Assembly: GCA_037974665.1 (NCBI GenBank)
Contig: CM075771.1
Location: 43,260,425 to 43,324,424, forward strand
DNA: 64,000 bases
Reading direction: 5' to 3'
From: Ehretia macrophylla
Taxonomy: Eukaryota > Streptophyta > Magnoliopsida > Boraginales > Ehretiaceae
The position numbers were made by a program, and so were the translations under genes. The notes under the pieces were generated by a model that made no database searches, was not told where the DNA came from, and was given only the letters and a program-made list of their open reading frames with translations. How positions within the stretch are numbered: the first letter of the stretch is position 1; every line of letters begins with the position of its first letter. Shown here in pieces: positions 11,171 to 23,502 of this stretch.

Positions 11171-13851
11171 AAAAATTTTGTCCTGAAATTCATTCTTACT
11201 TGTTGAGGTCATTTAGACGGATTCTGACTTTTGTTATTTTTCTCACTCCGGTTCATCCTGTGTTCTGTGATATCTCTTACCACAACCAATTCAGTTCATA
11301 TGTTTCTCCAATCATTTAATTCGGTGTGACTCCTACATTTACAGTTCGTTCCTTCAAACGACTCTATTTTCTCCAATTGATATTTAAGCTCGAGTTCGTT
11401 AACTAAGGTTAGAATCTCCAAACATAGTAATCAAAGCTGCATCGGTATTCTAACAATATAACTATGACTCCAAAATCATGGCTTATGTTGTGTCAATCTT
11501 GCGTTCATACCTCAAAAGGAATATCACAGTAATACCATGATCCTATGGTGGCATACACCAATTTCAAGATGATAGGTCTATATCCGATTTACATATCCTT
11601 CCAACTAGTTTCAAAATTGTTAACACGTAGGACATACACATGTTATGGATTATTTCCACAATACGACCCTATTCAGGAAGGACTCACCAAGCAAACTAAT
11701 CCATCTCAAATCGTCATCTATCGATAGTATCATAGTCCTTATCTCATAGGTACATTAGATTAGCAAATCTTCTAATGACTAGTCTCCCGGTTATAGGCTC
11801 CTATTCACTAACATCCTTTCCCAGCTTCATTAACCTTCACACTCGTAATCAAGGAGAAAGACTGTTGAGATTCATTAAACTCGAATTCTAAGGTTTATTA
11901 AGTACCACCAATAAATTGCCATCGAAATTGCATGGGTAAACTAATCATGTGGCACTAGTTTCATTCTTACAAGTAAATTTCATCAGCTTGTGATCCACAA
12001 TTTATTTCCTTATTCAAATCTCTATCTTCAAGTGGCGAGGCTTTAGAATTTCTTTTAATCTTAGCCAAGACTCCTAAGGTGAATAGTTTCAATCTCAAAT
12101 AAATTTCACTCACCTCAATCCAAGGTTACATCATACTTAAGAAGATAATGGTCCTACTCACTTAGCGACCTAGTCATTCATTCGAACACTTAATGCCCGC
12201 CAATATATCTTCAACATTAGTGTTACTAAGCTAGGTTCATAGCCATGTAAGTGATATCAATGTTCCACTAGGTTACCGGCCTTACAACAACAATCCTAGG
12301 AATATAAATAGGTACTGAAATGATCTAGCTCATAAGATACTTACCATACTAATCCAAGTAGCTTGTTACACAAAATAACTTCAAGGCTGTGTCAACATAA
12401 GAATTATAACTACAAGGCATCCTTTAATATAATCTAATAGAACTTCAAAACTAATCAACCACTCATTTAATTATCACTACAAGATCCACCCTCTATTCAA
12501 TGACCACGATTCGAAGTCTACCAACCGCTAGTTTCTAGAAGTGAAATGGTGCACATAAATACGGTTGTCTAATAGCAGTCTCTCGGGTCATCATGACTCT
12601 AATCCATCTCTATCTTAACTATATGAAATCTTACTCTCCTTATTTACATGTTCAACTAGCTAAGAGCATCAAGGCTCATCAACCTATGGTCCTAGGGTTT
12701 ATAATGAATCATCATGCATACTCACTATTAGCTATTTAGGATTACTATTCATACTCTAATGACTCCATTTTGCAACCGGATGCTTTAATCTCATTTCCAT
12801 GGTTTATATACTAGGTCCATCGGTCTTACTTAAGGATATATGCTTTCTAACATCCTCTAGGGTATCCAAACAACGAGTGCATAGAATGACTTATTTTGCA
12901 TAATCACAACTAAATCCGAGGGGCACCAATTTATTACCATGATTCTTAATATCACCAATATCCAACTTAGGACCTTAGCAACTTTAGTCATCTAATGCAT
13001 AAATCAATACCTTACACTTCTATTTGACCTAACATTTAGGTGTAGTCTTCCGAACACGAGTTCTAGCTACGTGAATTCCTCGATTCCAATATCCCTATAT
13101 CTTGTTATACTAAAGGATCATCAATGGTTAATTCCAATCAAGTAAAGATTCGATCATATAAATAGTCTATTACACCAATTTAAGATATAAGAATTTGATT
13201 CAAAAGCAACTCCTAAGTCAAACTTTCATTTTAAGCATATGAATATATGTATACTACTCTACATGTCCAATAGTATACTCTTATATCTTAAAGAAAGCTG
13301 TATATCTTTAACCTATATACTTGAACCACAATTAGAAGAATGGTTTAACGGAATCAAGAACTTCATAGCTATAAAATTGATAACTTAATCACAGGTATGG
13401 GCATTCCAAAGATAAGGAGATAACTTTACCTCAACAATTATACCCGGGCTACACATTTTATATATGCATACCCAATAATACATATGATCCATCGAGTACC
13501 TGTGAAGATGCGAGAAATCTCTAACCGAGCCTTTTTGTTCTTCCGGCATAAATTCACTTCCCTGAAAATTTTAATCCTAACTATCTATGTATATAAACAG
13601 TCAGTCATGGTTATGTAACATGCACATGTATCCAAGAAGGAGTATAAAAGCATGCATGCATTATTGAGGGCGTGTTGGTGTACATGATACAGAATACATA
13701 TGGTCCACAAAGACACATAATATTCAATACTTAAAGCAATTAAAGCACATTATCACATATTACCACATATAAACAAGACATCATAATTACCTTAGGGCTT
13801 CTACCCATGGTCCGAGAGTTGAACCCGACTAATGCCTAGTTAGTAAACTAA

Positions 13852-13863
13852 GCTCTAATACCA
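13852..13863 (-). promoter_or_regulatory. Primer-binding site, initiator-Met tRNA type
   Basis: The plus strand reads GCTCTAATACCA, close to the complement of the common plant site TGGTATCAGAGC. It lies 13 bases from the 5' LTR end at 13877, as expected for a minus-strand element. Confidence 0.8.
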
Positions 13864-13876
13864 TTCCAATATAGGG

Positions 13877-16800
13877 TGTCACGCCCCAACCCGATCTATG
13901 GAGGCTAGACTACGGTGTGACCTAAACCATTATCGTTATTTCACACACTTAGCCTTTTGTTATGATTTAATGCTTAATGTTGGCCTAGAACTCCAAAAGT
14001 TTTTTCGGAAAACCGGCAGCATGACGGCTATATTTAGGACCTTTGGTTTGACCTAATTTTCTAAAACACCTCAAAACCATTAATCATTGATTCAATTCCA
14101 ACTAAAATTTTCTATTTTGTTATCAATAGATATGCCTACTAATTTATCTCGATAGTCTTGTTTGATTGACAATTCTAGCATGATAACTATGTCCCGTTTA
14201 TTTGCCAGTTCCTGTCTTGCAAGTACTTATTATCCCTTAGCTTACGCATAAGCACCTAAGTGAGATTAGATAGAGTTTCATTATATGCTTATTCACCTAG
14301 TGGTTTAAACACCTATGATAACTACTAATCAAGATAATGAAAGAAAACAACAAAAAAAGGGTTCGTCCAATTATAATCAGTACAAGCCAAAATTAGACCC
14401 AAATTACAACGGGGTCATTTACATCAATAAAATGAACAATTTGCAATCAAACACAACATCCATATAGCAACCACTTTCAGGCAAAGAGAAAAAGCACGTA
14501 GTCACTCCAAGGAATCATCAACAAGCACATTTACTTCGGGTACTTGTTCCAAATCTGCTGCACCTGTGACAAAAAAGAGGGTGAGTCCTTATGAACTCAG
14601 CGAGAGGGAATGAGAGATAACGTTTTGAAATCCTTTTCCGGTTAAACTTATGAAAACTCATTTGGAAACATGTCATAGAGAGTGAGTAAATACATAATAT
14701 AACATAAATATAAATGAACACATTTACCCGTCTTTCCTCCCCAAGGTCCTCTAGGAACCAAGCGAGAGTACTTAAACACATAGTGAAAAGGATACGGTGA
14801 GCTTTTGCTCTCAAGATCGATCGGTGAACATTTGCTCTCAAGATCATTTCTGATAGCAGTTGTTGCAGCCGGCTTCAATCATCCACTTATCACGCCAAAT
14901 GGGTGTACTCCGGATGTACCCCAAAATCCTACGACCCAACTCTCCGAGGAAGTCTAGCCCCCAAGCGAGAGAGGGAATTGTACCATGGTAGTCACGGTTG
15001 CACCGGCAAGCACGATGCCGCCCGGTATACGTGAACGCTACCATGCCAGAATGAAAGGTTGCAACCTTGTATGCAATGCACATTTATAACATTTAATATA
15101 TCACATTAGGAGGACAACAAAGTAGGTTGCCTCCGAGCAGTCGTAAGATCGCACATTGACAAGTAAACACACGAGGCATACTTTGACATGTAATTTCACT
15201 TGTAAAGCACATGGAGTTATATGCATATTAAACTGGCAACCATGTAACACATATAAATCAAGTCATATAACTCATTTCGGGGTTCACGTAATCAGATAAT
15301 AAGTTTATACAAGCATGCAACGACGTCTACGTGGGACCGGGTGCAAGAAAGGTCTACTTATCAACATGTAATCATCGGGAATCACATTTCAAGCATACTT
15401 AACATTTCTTAGGCAGCCCACTAATCACACAATTGGACACAATAACCATAGGATCAACACTTAGCGAGTTTTCATATTCAATAGGGTTTCAATTCATGCT
15501 TACACGTGCGATTTAAGCCAGAAGTTGTCACGTAACTAACCCAAGCCACGCATCGATTAATTAAAACATCTTCAATCATCCAAAACAGTCCACATAACAT
15601 CCAAGTGCCACAATCCCAAGCATTCAATATCACAAGAGAAGTTACAATATTTTTTTCAAAGTATATCACTAAATAAATACCCCACTGCAATGGTCTATTT
15701 TCCCACAATCATTTAGAAAATCAAACAGTCTCCAATTCCAGTGAATTTTTCTTTAAATTAAAGCTTATTAAGTGAACTAAATCCAGAAACAAACCTCACA
15801 TCATTTGGAGTTCGGATTCAAGAGTTATAGCTAAAACCGTGAGAGGACGTAAAATTGTCCAGATTCATACATAGTTCAATACTTGCCATTTTTGAGGGTC
15901 TTAGGGTCAGATTTAACTTTAGTCTATTTCTGGAAAAAATGTCCAGAACTGAAAAATATAGCAACCTCCGAAATTTCATTCATTTTAGATATGGTTTACT
16001 AGGTCAAAATTGTTTCGTTCTACAAGGATAGTGAACTGCCAAAAACCTGCTCCATTTTCCCAGATTTTCCAAATTTAGACACCTTTCGATTTTTTGCCAT
16101 TTTGGAGACCATAGATTCAAAATTGTCCTTGGCCTATTTCTACAAAAAATGTTCAGAACTGGCAAAACTAGTCACCTACCAATTTTCATGCATTTTAAAC
16201 ATCATTTACCAGCCAAATACACTTTGTTCTAACAAGTCAGAAATCTGCCAGCTACGCGATTTTGCCTATCTTCAAGTTCTAGCTGAATATTTTGCCATGC
16301 ATGGTTATATAAGCTCATGCACACACATATACAACAACTACATAGGTAAATCTAGACATATGAAGGCATGCATGTGGTTTTTGAAAGTTTTTAAAAAGGA
16401 TTAACCCTCACCTTAGCAAGATAATAGATGAAGATGCACAAAATCCTTATTTTTGAGCTTTGTGTGTGACTTTGAGCTATCCTTGCTTGATTACCTTTCT
16501 ATGGCCGATGCTTGGAATGTCCTAGAGAGTGAGCTTGAGGTCTTGGAAGCTCAAGAGATGCCATGGTCGAAAATGAGAGAGAAGGAGAGAGAATGAGAGC
16601 TTGAGAGAGTTTTGAGAGACAGAAATGATATTTTTGTGCATGTGGTCAGCTATAGGCTTGCAAAAACTGAATTTGTGTCATCTTTTGGAGCATGTTTGAA
16701 TTGTTTGGTATGCTTGGTGATGTGGTCGAGAAGGTGGAGCATGGTGGTTGATAAAATATTGCTTTGGTGTATGCAAAAGTTATGACAATGTGAAGTTTTG

Positions 16801-17516
16801 TCTAAGCATGCATGAATAATTATTTTGTTCAAATATTTTGCTCAAGAACATGGTATGGCCGGCCATCATAGCTCACAAATCTGAATTTTGTCATGTGTTA
16901 AGCCTTATTTTATTGTAGGTTAAATATTTTTAATTGTAGGTGCATGGGTTTTGTAAAAAAAAATAAAGAATGTTTGAATCATTAAAATATTGAGTTGAAT
17001 TTGACTTAGGATTAAAATAAGAGTTAGTGGATTTTGTAGAGATTTGAATTAGGATTATAATAATAGTTAGTGGTGTTTGTTGGATTATTTTATAGTCTAG
17101 TGCTTCGTGTAGGATGCTTTATTGATTAGCATGCAGGCACGCTTTCCTATGTCTGTGGCACGTACTACGAGGTAAGGCACGCACTTCAAGGCAAATGCAC
17201 GAATTCGATGGTAAATGCAAGCAACCCTAAGTGAATGCACGTAAACTAATGCAAGGCACATAAAATGAGACACGACTCTTGAACCTAGGTCAAGGCAAAC
17301 AATTCAAGGTTAGGGTACACAAAACGAGGTATCACACGTAAATCAAAGTTAGGGCACGTAAGTCAAGGATTAGGGCACTCAATTCTAGGTCAAGGCATGT
17401 ATGACGAGGCATGCACGAAAACAAAGACAAGGCATGTAATCCAAGGTCGTCATACAATTCTGGGTCTAAGGCATACAAATCGAGGTAAGACATATTATTC
17501 GGGGTCGGGCCTCACA
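13877..17516 (-). mobile_element. 5' LTR of nested element
   Basis: This 3640-bp LTR runs from TGTCACGCC to GGGCCTCACA on the plus strand and pairs with 7513-11155. It carries the same doubled segment, 210-bp module and GA-rich tract (about 16572-16620), and the long edge minisatellite (17131-17516). In element sense it would hold the promoter, but I cannot defend a specific TATA box. Confidence 0.92.
17131..17516 (-). repeat. Edge minisatellite, long form, in partner LTR
   Basis: About 385 bp of roughly 20-bp units headed by GCAC or GCAT lead up to the LTR end, matching the long form in the 3' LTR. Confidence 0.72.
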
Positions 17517-17521
17517 CACAC
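17517..17521. repeat. Target-site duplication CACAC, right
   Basis: It follows the CA end of the nested element, pairs exactly with 7508-7512, and the host LTR resumes after it with CAGGCAGCATCAGGC. Confidence 0.92.
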
Positions 17522-18645
17522 CAGGCAGCATCAGGCTTGTCGGTGCAACCGTGACTACCATGATCCAATTCCCTCTCTCGCTTGGGGGCTAGACTTCCTC
17601 AAAGAGTTGGGTCGTAGGATTTAGGGATACATCTGGAGTACACCCATTTGGCATGATAAGTAGATGATTTGCAGTTGGCCGCAACAACTGATATTGGAAA
17701 TGAATTGAGAGCGAAAGCTCACCGTATCCTTTTCACTATGTGTATAAGTACTCTCGCTTGGTTCCTAGAGGACTTCGGGGAGGAAAGATGGGTAATTGTG
17801 TTCTTTTACTTTTATATTACATTATGAACTTACTTGTGTTATATGTCATTCTTTCAAAAAGGGTTTTTCATAAGTTGAACCGGAAAAGTGTTTCAAAACG
17901 TATTTCTCGTTCCCCCTCGCTGAGTTCATAAGGACTTACCCTCTTTTATCATCTCAGGTGAAGAAGATCAGGAACAGGTACCTGAGGATAACGTGCCTAT
18001 TGATGACTCCTTGGAGTGATTGCCTGCCCTACGTGCCTTACTTGACTGTGGCTATTTTGTAAACGATATGTTTGTTTTGAAGACTATCTCTTATGTTGTT
18101 GTCATTGTTATTGTAAAAGACCCCCGTTGTAATTTGGGGTCTAATTTTGATTTATACTGTTTATAACTAGATAGATACCCTATTTGATCATTTTGCTACT
18201 TTGATTAGTAACTAATACAGGTTTATGAAGTATTAGGCAAAGGGCTAAGTAAACTGAATCTATCCAATCTTAAGCAGGTACTCATTTGTAAGCTAAGACC
18301 AACAAGTACTTGTGTAACAGGAATTGACACATAAACGAGACATAATTGCCATACTAGGTGTTAATCAAATGAGACTTGAGATAAATAGTGGACATATCAA
18401 TTGGTGATAAATAGTAATCTTAGTTGGAATCGAATTTGAGATTGAAAGTTTTGAGGCGTTTAGAAAATTAGGTCAAACTACAGAGCCAACTACAACCATT
18501 ATGCTATCGGTTTTTTGAAGAATTTTTGGAGTTCTAGTCTAACGGATAAGCTTAATCTTCGTTAATCAGTTATAGTCATATAAGAACGTGAATGTTTAGA
18601 TCACACCCTAGTCTAACCTCTTTAGGTCTGGTTGGGGGCGTGACA
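17517..18645 (+). mobile_element. 5' LTR of truncated element, second part
   Basis: The host LTR continues from the nested insertion to its GCGTGACA end at 18645. Joined in order only as LTR length, the two parts total about 3.55 kb, which matches the other LTRs. It contains the conserved CTCGCTTGGGGGCTAGACTT and GAGTTCATAAGGACTTACCC blocks seen in inverted form in the other LTRs. Confidence 0.9.
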
Positions 18646-18656
18646 CCTTATAGAAA

Positions 18657-18668
18657 TGGTATCAGAGC
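18657..18668 (+). promoter_or_regulatory. Primer-binding site, initiator-Met tRNA type
   Basis: TGGTATCAGAGC lies 11 bases after the 5' LTR end and exactly matches the common plant site complementary to the 3' end of initiator-Met tRNA. Confidence 0.93.
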
Positions 18669-18924
18669 TTAGATTGCTTAAGCCGGGTTTAACTCTCGGA
18701 CCATGGGTAGAAGCCCTAAGGTTATTGGGATGACTTGTTTATGTGTGTTAATGTGTGACAATATCAACTGTGCCTTCTCTGTTTCTATGTGCTTATGTGA
18801 TTAACATGTCATAACTGTTTCGAGAATTGTATGTCTATGTAAAATTGTATGTTGCATACCTTATACATTAAATTCTTGTCTTGTCGTATTTCAATAAATT
18901 GTGCATTATAATCTGTGCCTATAG

Positions 18925-19702
18925 ATGGCTGGCCCTAGTACCTACAATACCAATAGGAGCGATGAGCCTCAAGAAACCGGAGATGCTCATTAAACTAATC
19001 CCGGCATGGCCATGTTTAACATGATGGCGAATGCTATGGATCGCATGTCACGAGTGATGGAACGTCAAGATGCACGTGAAGCAAACAACAACAACAACAG
19101 GAATGGTGGTAACAATAGGAGAAACAGTAGAATGCGGGAGTTCCATGACTTTTACCCGTCCAAATTCTTCGGGGAAGCTGATGATGAAAAGGCAGAGGCT
19201 TGGCTGTTTGAGATTGAAAGGATTTTCAGGCCACTTGACTATACTGATGAGGAAAAGATTGAGTTCGTTGTGTTTCTGTTGCACGGGGATGCTGAACATT
19301 GGTGGCACACTGTGGAGGCACTTTGGGAAACTGATCATACACCTCGCTTGTGGGGTAATTTCGTTAAGGCATTCAAGGAGAAATATGTACCTGCAGTTTT
19401 CAGGCGGAGGCGAATTGAAGAATTCATGCACTTGAGCCAGGGTAACATGACGGTGGCCCAGTATGAGGCTCGTTTTGACAGATTGTCCCGTTATGCTCAA
19501 TATATGGTCAGTACCCCTGAGGCGAAGATGTCGAAATTTACGAATGGGTTGAGACTAGAAATTCAGGATCAGTTGGCTTCGCATGACTTTACTACCTATT
19601 CTGCTCTCCTTGCTGCTGCCTCCCGAGCTGAGAAGAGGAAACTCGATAGAGCCGGTTCAAGCCAGTCGAACAAGAAACCATATCAGCCTCCAATACAACA
19701 GA
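18925..19702 (+). pseudogene. gag remnant of truncated element, first part
   Basis: The first ATG at 18925 starts a protein resembling the gag start of the full element. It has an asparagine-rich stretch encoded by AAC repeats (about 19085-19120) followed by a Retrotrans_gag-type capsid region with AEAWLFEIERIF, AEHWWHTVEALW and LWGNFVKAFKEKY. It is a fossil, broken in coding and interrupted by a solo LTR. Open frames on the opposite strand are shadows. Confidence 0.88.
19698..19702. repeat. Target-site duplication ACAGA, left
   Basis: Five gag bases lie directly before the solo LTR and are repeated exactly at 23367-23371. Confidence 0.92.
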
Positions 19703-22700
19703 TGTCATGTCCCAACCCGGCCTATAAAGGTTAGACTGGGGTATGATCCAAACATTCAAGTCACGTCTCGTACTTAACCGTTCATGAAGATTTAACACTT
19801 AACGTCTTGGCCTAAACTCCAAAATTTTTTGGTAAACCGGCAGCATAACGGCTGTAATTGGGCTCTTTGGTTTGACCTAATTCTCTAAACGCCTCAATTA
19901 TTCCAATCATTAATCCAATTCCATTAAGGATTCCTATTTGACACCAACCGATTGGCTAACTAGTTTACCTTGAAAGTCTCGTTTGGTTAATAAGCCTAAC
20001 ATGATAACTATGTCCTGTTTATTTGTCAATTTCCTATCATGCAAGTACCTATTATCCTTTAGTTTGCAAATGAGCACCTAAGTGAAATTAGATAGAATTA
20101 ACTTAGTTGATTGTTCATCTAGTGGTTTGAATGCCTATGATAATTACTAATTAAGAAAACGAAAGCAAACAACCAAATAAAAGTTCGTCCGATTATAGAT
20201 AGTACAATCCCAGAATTAGACCCAAATTACAACGGGGTCATTTACATCAATAAACAACAAGCAGCATAAAATAAATAGTCTTCAAGTAGCATAGTTCACA
20301 AATAGCCAAAATCACGCAAAGCACACAAGACAGGCAATCACTCCAAGGAATCATCATTAGGCACATCGTCCTCGGGTACATGTTCTTGATCTTCTTCACC
20401 TGAGATGATAAAAGAGGGTGAGTCCTTATGAACTCAGCGAGGGGGAACGAGAAATAAGTTTTGAAACTCATTTTCTGGTTAAACTTATGAAAACTCCTTT
20501 CTCAAACATGAATACAACAGAAATACAAGTACAGAAATACAAGTACAGAACAGGAATACCGGTCTTTCCTCCCCGAGGTTCTCTAGGATCCAAGCGGGAG
20601 TACTTATACACATAATAAAAAGGATACGGTGAGCTTTTGCTCTCAGATCAGATCCAGGATCAGTTGTTGCGGCCGACTTCAAATCATTCCCCAAACACAC
20701 TAGGTGGGTGTACTCCGGATGTACCCCAAAATCCTACAACCCAACTCTCCGAGGAAGTCTAGCCCCCAAGCGAGAGAGGGAATGGGACCATGGTGGTCAC
20801 GGTAACACCGGCAAACCCGATGCCGCCCGGCGTACGTGATCACTACCATGCCGACAGGAAAGGTTGCAACCTTGTATGCAATGCACATTCATGACAGGTA
20901 ATATATATCACAGAAGGAAGACAACAAAGTAGGTTGCCTTTGGACAGTCATAGGATTGCACATTGACAGATAAACAAGCAGGACACGATAAGACGAAAAT
21001 TTCACTTGAAAGGCATATAGAGTTATATGGAAATTAAATGGGCAGCCATGTAACACATGTAAAACAGGCCATATAACTCATTAAAAAGTCCACGCAATCA
21101 AGTGATAAGATTATTCAACATGGGTTTGGATGCAAGAAAAGCTTAATTGTCAACATGCAATGGTCAAGATCACTTTTGAAGTTGTAAAACATTTACGGGC
21201 AGCCCACTAAGGCTATGATTCCAACATAATATCCAAATAATCAACACTTATTAAGACTACCTAGTCATTAGGGCTTCCATTTCAAGTATATTCATGCAAT
21301 TTGAGCCTCAACCCATCTCAATGTCAATCTCAAACCATACATCATTTAATTCAACATCCTCAAACATTCAAAACAGTCCACACAACATCCCAACACCACA
21401 TTTCCGCACAATTAGTACCACAAGAGAGGTTACAACAATTTTCCAAGCATATGGCTAAATAAAACCTTTACTGCAATAGGCTGTTTTCTCACAATCAATA
21501 GGATAATCAAGCAATCTCCAAATTCAGTAAATAAGATGTCAATTTAAAACTTAAGAAGTTAACTAAAATCAGAAACAAACCTTGCATCAATTGGAGTTCA
21601 GAATCATTAGTTATTGCCGAAACAGTGAGGTAGCACAAAACTGTCCAGATTCGTACACTTTTCATAAATTGATGTTTTTGAGGTCCTTAGAGTCAGTTTT
21701 AGCTTTGGTCTATTTCTGAAAAAATTGTCCAGAACTGAAAAATCTAGCAGTCAACCAAATTTCATGCGTTTTAGGAAACTTTTACTAAGTCAAATATGGT
21801 TCGTTCCACAAGGTCAGTGCATCTGCCAAAACCTGATTCATTTTTCCAGATTTCCAGATTTTGTCACATTTTAATGATTTGCCATTTTGAGGACCTTAGA
21901 TTCAAAATTAGCTTCGGTCTATTTCTGGGAAAAATGTTCAAAACTGTCCAAAATAGTCACCCACCAATTTTCAAGCATTTTCAACATCATTTTCTTAGCT
22001 AAACTTACCTCGAACAGACTGGTCAGAGATCTGTCATCCATTTCGACTTCACCTAGCATCATTTTCAAGCCAAGATCTTGCCATGCATGGTTGTTTAAGC
22101 TTATGAACGACCATATATCTCAAGTACAGAATCAAATACACACATTCATGAGCATGCATGTGAAATTTTGAAGAGTTTTCAAAAGGGTTTAACCCTCACC
22201 TTAGCAATCAACCACAAAGATGCACAAAAACTTGTTGAAGCTTCAAATCTCTTCTTCTTCTTGCTTAGCCGAGATTCCAACTTGGTTTCTCTATTTTTCC
22301 TATCTTAGTGATCAATCTCTTAGCACATGCATGAGGTTAGAACAAGAAGAAAAGAAATGGAAGCTTAAAAACTCACCAAGGCCGAAAATGGTGACTCAAA
22401 ATGCTTGCACGTGTGTTTCTTGCATCCTAGCTTGCTTGGGTGAGTTTCTTTGCTTGTGGTTTGTCTTGATGCACCATAGGATTATGAAGATGAGCTAAGA
22501 GGTGGAGAGAACTCAGCCAAAACCGAAATGGAGAGAGAGAGTGAGAGGGAGAGAGAGAAAATGTGAGGAAAGTGAGAGAAATGAGAGAAAAATGAGGCTT
22601 TTGCAATTTTTTGAGCATGTGGTCAGCCTTGGGCTTCCAAATCTGAATTTTTGTGTCTTCAAGGTGGAATTTGAAATGTTAGCATGGGCCATGAGTGGTT

Positions 22701-23366
22701 TGGTCGAAAATGAGAGGAAATTGAGGTGGTTTTGGGCAATTTTTTATGCATTGATAAGTGTTTTTGTGTCATGACTTGTCTAGAATCATTTTGAATTAAA
22801 CATGCATGCAAAAATCTGATTTTGTGTCATCTTTTGAATTGTTTTAACATGTGTGTAAGAGAATGTTGGGTATTTAGGGGTTTTAGGTAGAATAGAATAT
22901 AGGGTATGTTTAGAGGTTTGTGAGATTTTGTCTTGTAGTGAGTTTAAAATATAATATTTAGGTGTTAGTGGATTTTGTAGAGATTTGAATTAGGATTATA
23001 ATAATAGTTAGTGGATTGTGTAGGATTCTTTATTGATTAGCGTGGTGGCACGGATTCTTAGGTCTAGGGCACGAATTACGAGGTAGACACGAACTACGAG
23101 GTAAGACACCAACTTCAAGACTAATGCACGTACTTCAAGATAAATGCACGGATTCTAATGCTAACACACGTAACCCTAGGTGAATGAACGTAAACCAATA
23201 CAAGGCACATATTTCAATGCAAGGCACGTAAATCAAGACATGACTCTTAAACCTAGGTTAAGACACGTAGCTCAAGGTTAATGCACATGAAACGAAGAGA
23301 CACACGCAAATCAAGGTCTCGCACATAAATTAAGGTCACACACGTTATTCGGGGTCGGGCCTCACA
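19703..23366 (-). mobile_element. Solo LTR, Tekay-type, inside gag remnant
   Basis: A single 3664-bp LTR (TGTCATGTCCC to GGGCCTCACA on the plus strand) has 5-bp flanking duplications and no interior, so it is a solo LTR left by recombination between the two LTRs of an older insertion. Its start is closer to the LTR of the full element at 35700 than to that of the nested element. It carries the 210-bp module (about 21650-22010), a GA-rich tract (about 22530-22592) and an edge minisatellite of about 325 bp (23041-23366). Confidence 0.93.
23041..23366 (-). repeat. Edge minisatellite, intermediate form
   Basis: About 325 bp of roughly 20-bp units headed by GCAC or similar lead up to the LTR end. 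The length lies between the short form (about 212-230 bp) and the long form (about 385 bp). Confidence 0.7.
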
Positions 23367-23371
23367 ACAGA
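23367..23371. repeat. Target-site duplication ACAGA, right
   Basis: It directly follows the CA end of the solo LTR and pairs with 19698-19702. Confidence 0.92.
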
Positions 23372-23502
23372 GAAAATTCCAGACTCAGAGTCGCAGTCAG
23401 GGCCAGAGCCAGAACATACCAATCAACAACCGTGGCCCGACTAAAGCACCATTAGCCTCTTCTACCCACAGATCCACAGGTAGTTCACCTGCTACTCAGT
23501 CC
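23372..23502 (+). pseudogene. gag remnant of truncated element, second part
   Basis: This stretch matches the glutamine/arginine/serine-rich linker ahead of the zinc knuckles of the full element (reverse complement of about 42890-43020), including CCGTGGCCCGACTAAAGCAC and GTAGTTCACCTGCTACTCAG. At about 23502 it runs directly into satellite DNA, marking where the rest of the element was lost. Confidence 0.85.

Larger units (their letters stand above)
11156..13876 (-). other. Non-coding interior of nested element
   Basis: This 2.7 kb AT-rich stretch has no long open frame on either strand and no similarity that I can see to gag or pol. Its two ends resemble the matching ends of the full Tekay element: TTTTGTCCTGAAATTCATT near 11177 compares with the sequence after 39290, and CTACCCATGGTCCGAGAGTT near 13801 compares with the sequence before 44052. 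The middle is not recognised. It could be replaced or captured DNA, or an extremely decayed interior. The shared ends favour a derivative of the same lineage. Confidence 0.7.
7513..17516 (-). mobile_element. Complete nested non-autonomous LTR element (LARD-like) with Tekay-type LTRs
   Basis: Two LTRs of about 3.64 kb (7513-11155 and 13877-17516) flank a 2.72 kb interior. A 5-bp duplication CACAC brackets the whole element, and both LTRs have TG...CA ends. On the minus strand an initiator-Met-like primer site (13852-13863) follows the 5' LTR, and a purine tract (11156-11170) precedes the 3' LTR. No gag, protease, RT, integrase or chromodomain similarity is visible in the interior. It therefore fits the large retrotransposon derivative (LARD) type, moved in trans by enzymes of a related element. 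The two LTRs differ by roughly 2-5% in sampled stretches, which suggests an insertion on the order of one to two million years old if a commonly used plant rate applies. Confidence 0.88.
5091..23502 (+). mobile_element. Truncated Tekay-type Ty3/gypsy element, host of two nested insertions
   Basis: A plus-strand LTR element sits in the satellite. It starts with TGTGAGGCC at 5091. Its 5' LTR is in two parts (5091-7512 and 17517-18645), followed by a primer site at 18657 and a gag region from 18925 that is resumed at 23372 after a solo LTR. At about 23502 the gag region passes directly into satellite, so most of the interior and the 3' LTR are missing. Without the two nested insertions only about 4.7 kb of this element remains. 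It is a fossil with a large terminal loss and a broken gag. Assignment to Tekay/Del rests on close similarity of LTR and gag to the fuller element at 35700-47650. Confidence 0.9.

Noticed and set aside
11156-13876. Host gene captured in the nested element interior
   Set aside because: No open frame, exon-like block or recognisable protein similarity was found on either strand.
19048-19500. 150-codon minus-strand open frame
   Set aside because: It is the antisense shadow of the gag capsid region, which has clear family similarity on the plus strand.
22502-22774. 90-codon open frame rich in Arg and Glu
   Set aside because: It is produced by the GA-rich tract of the solo LTR and is not kept in the other LTRs.
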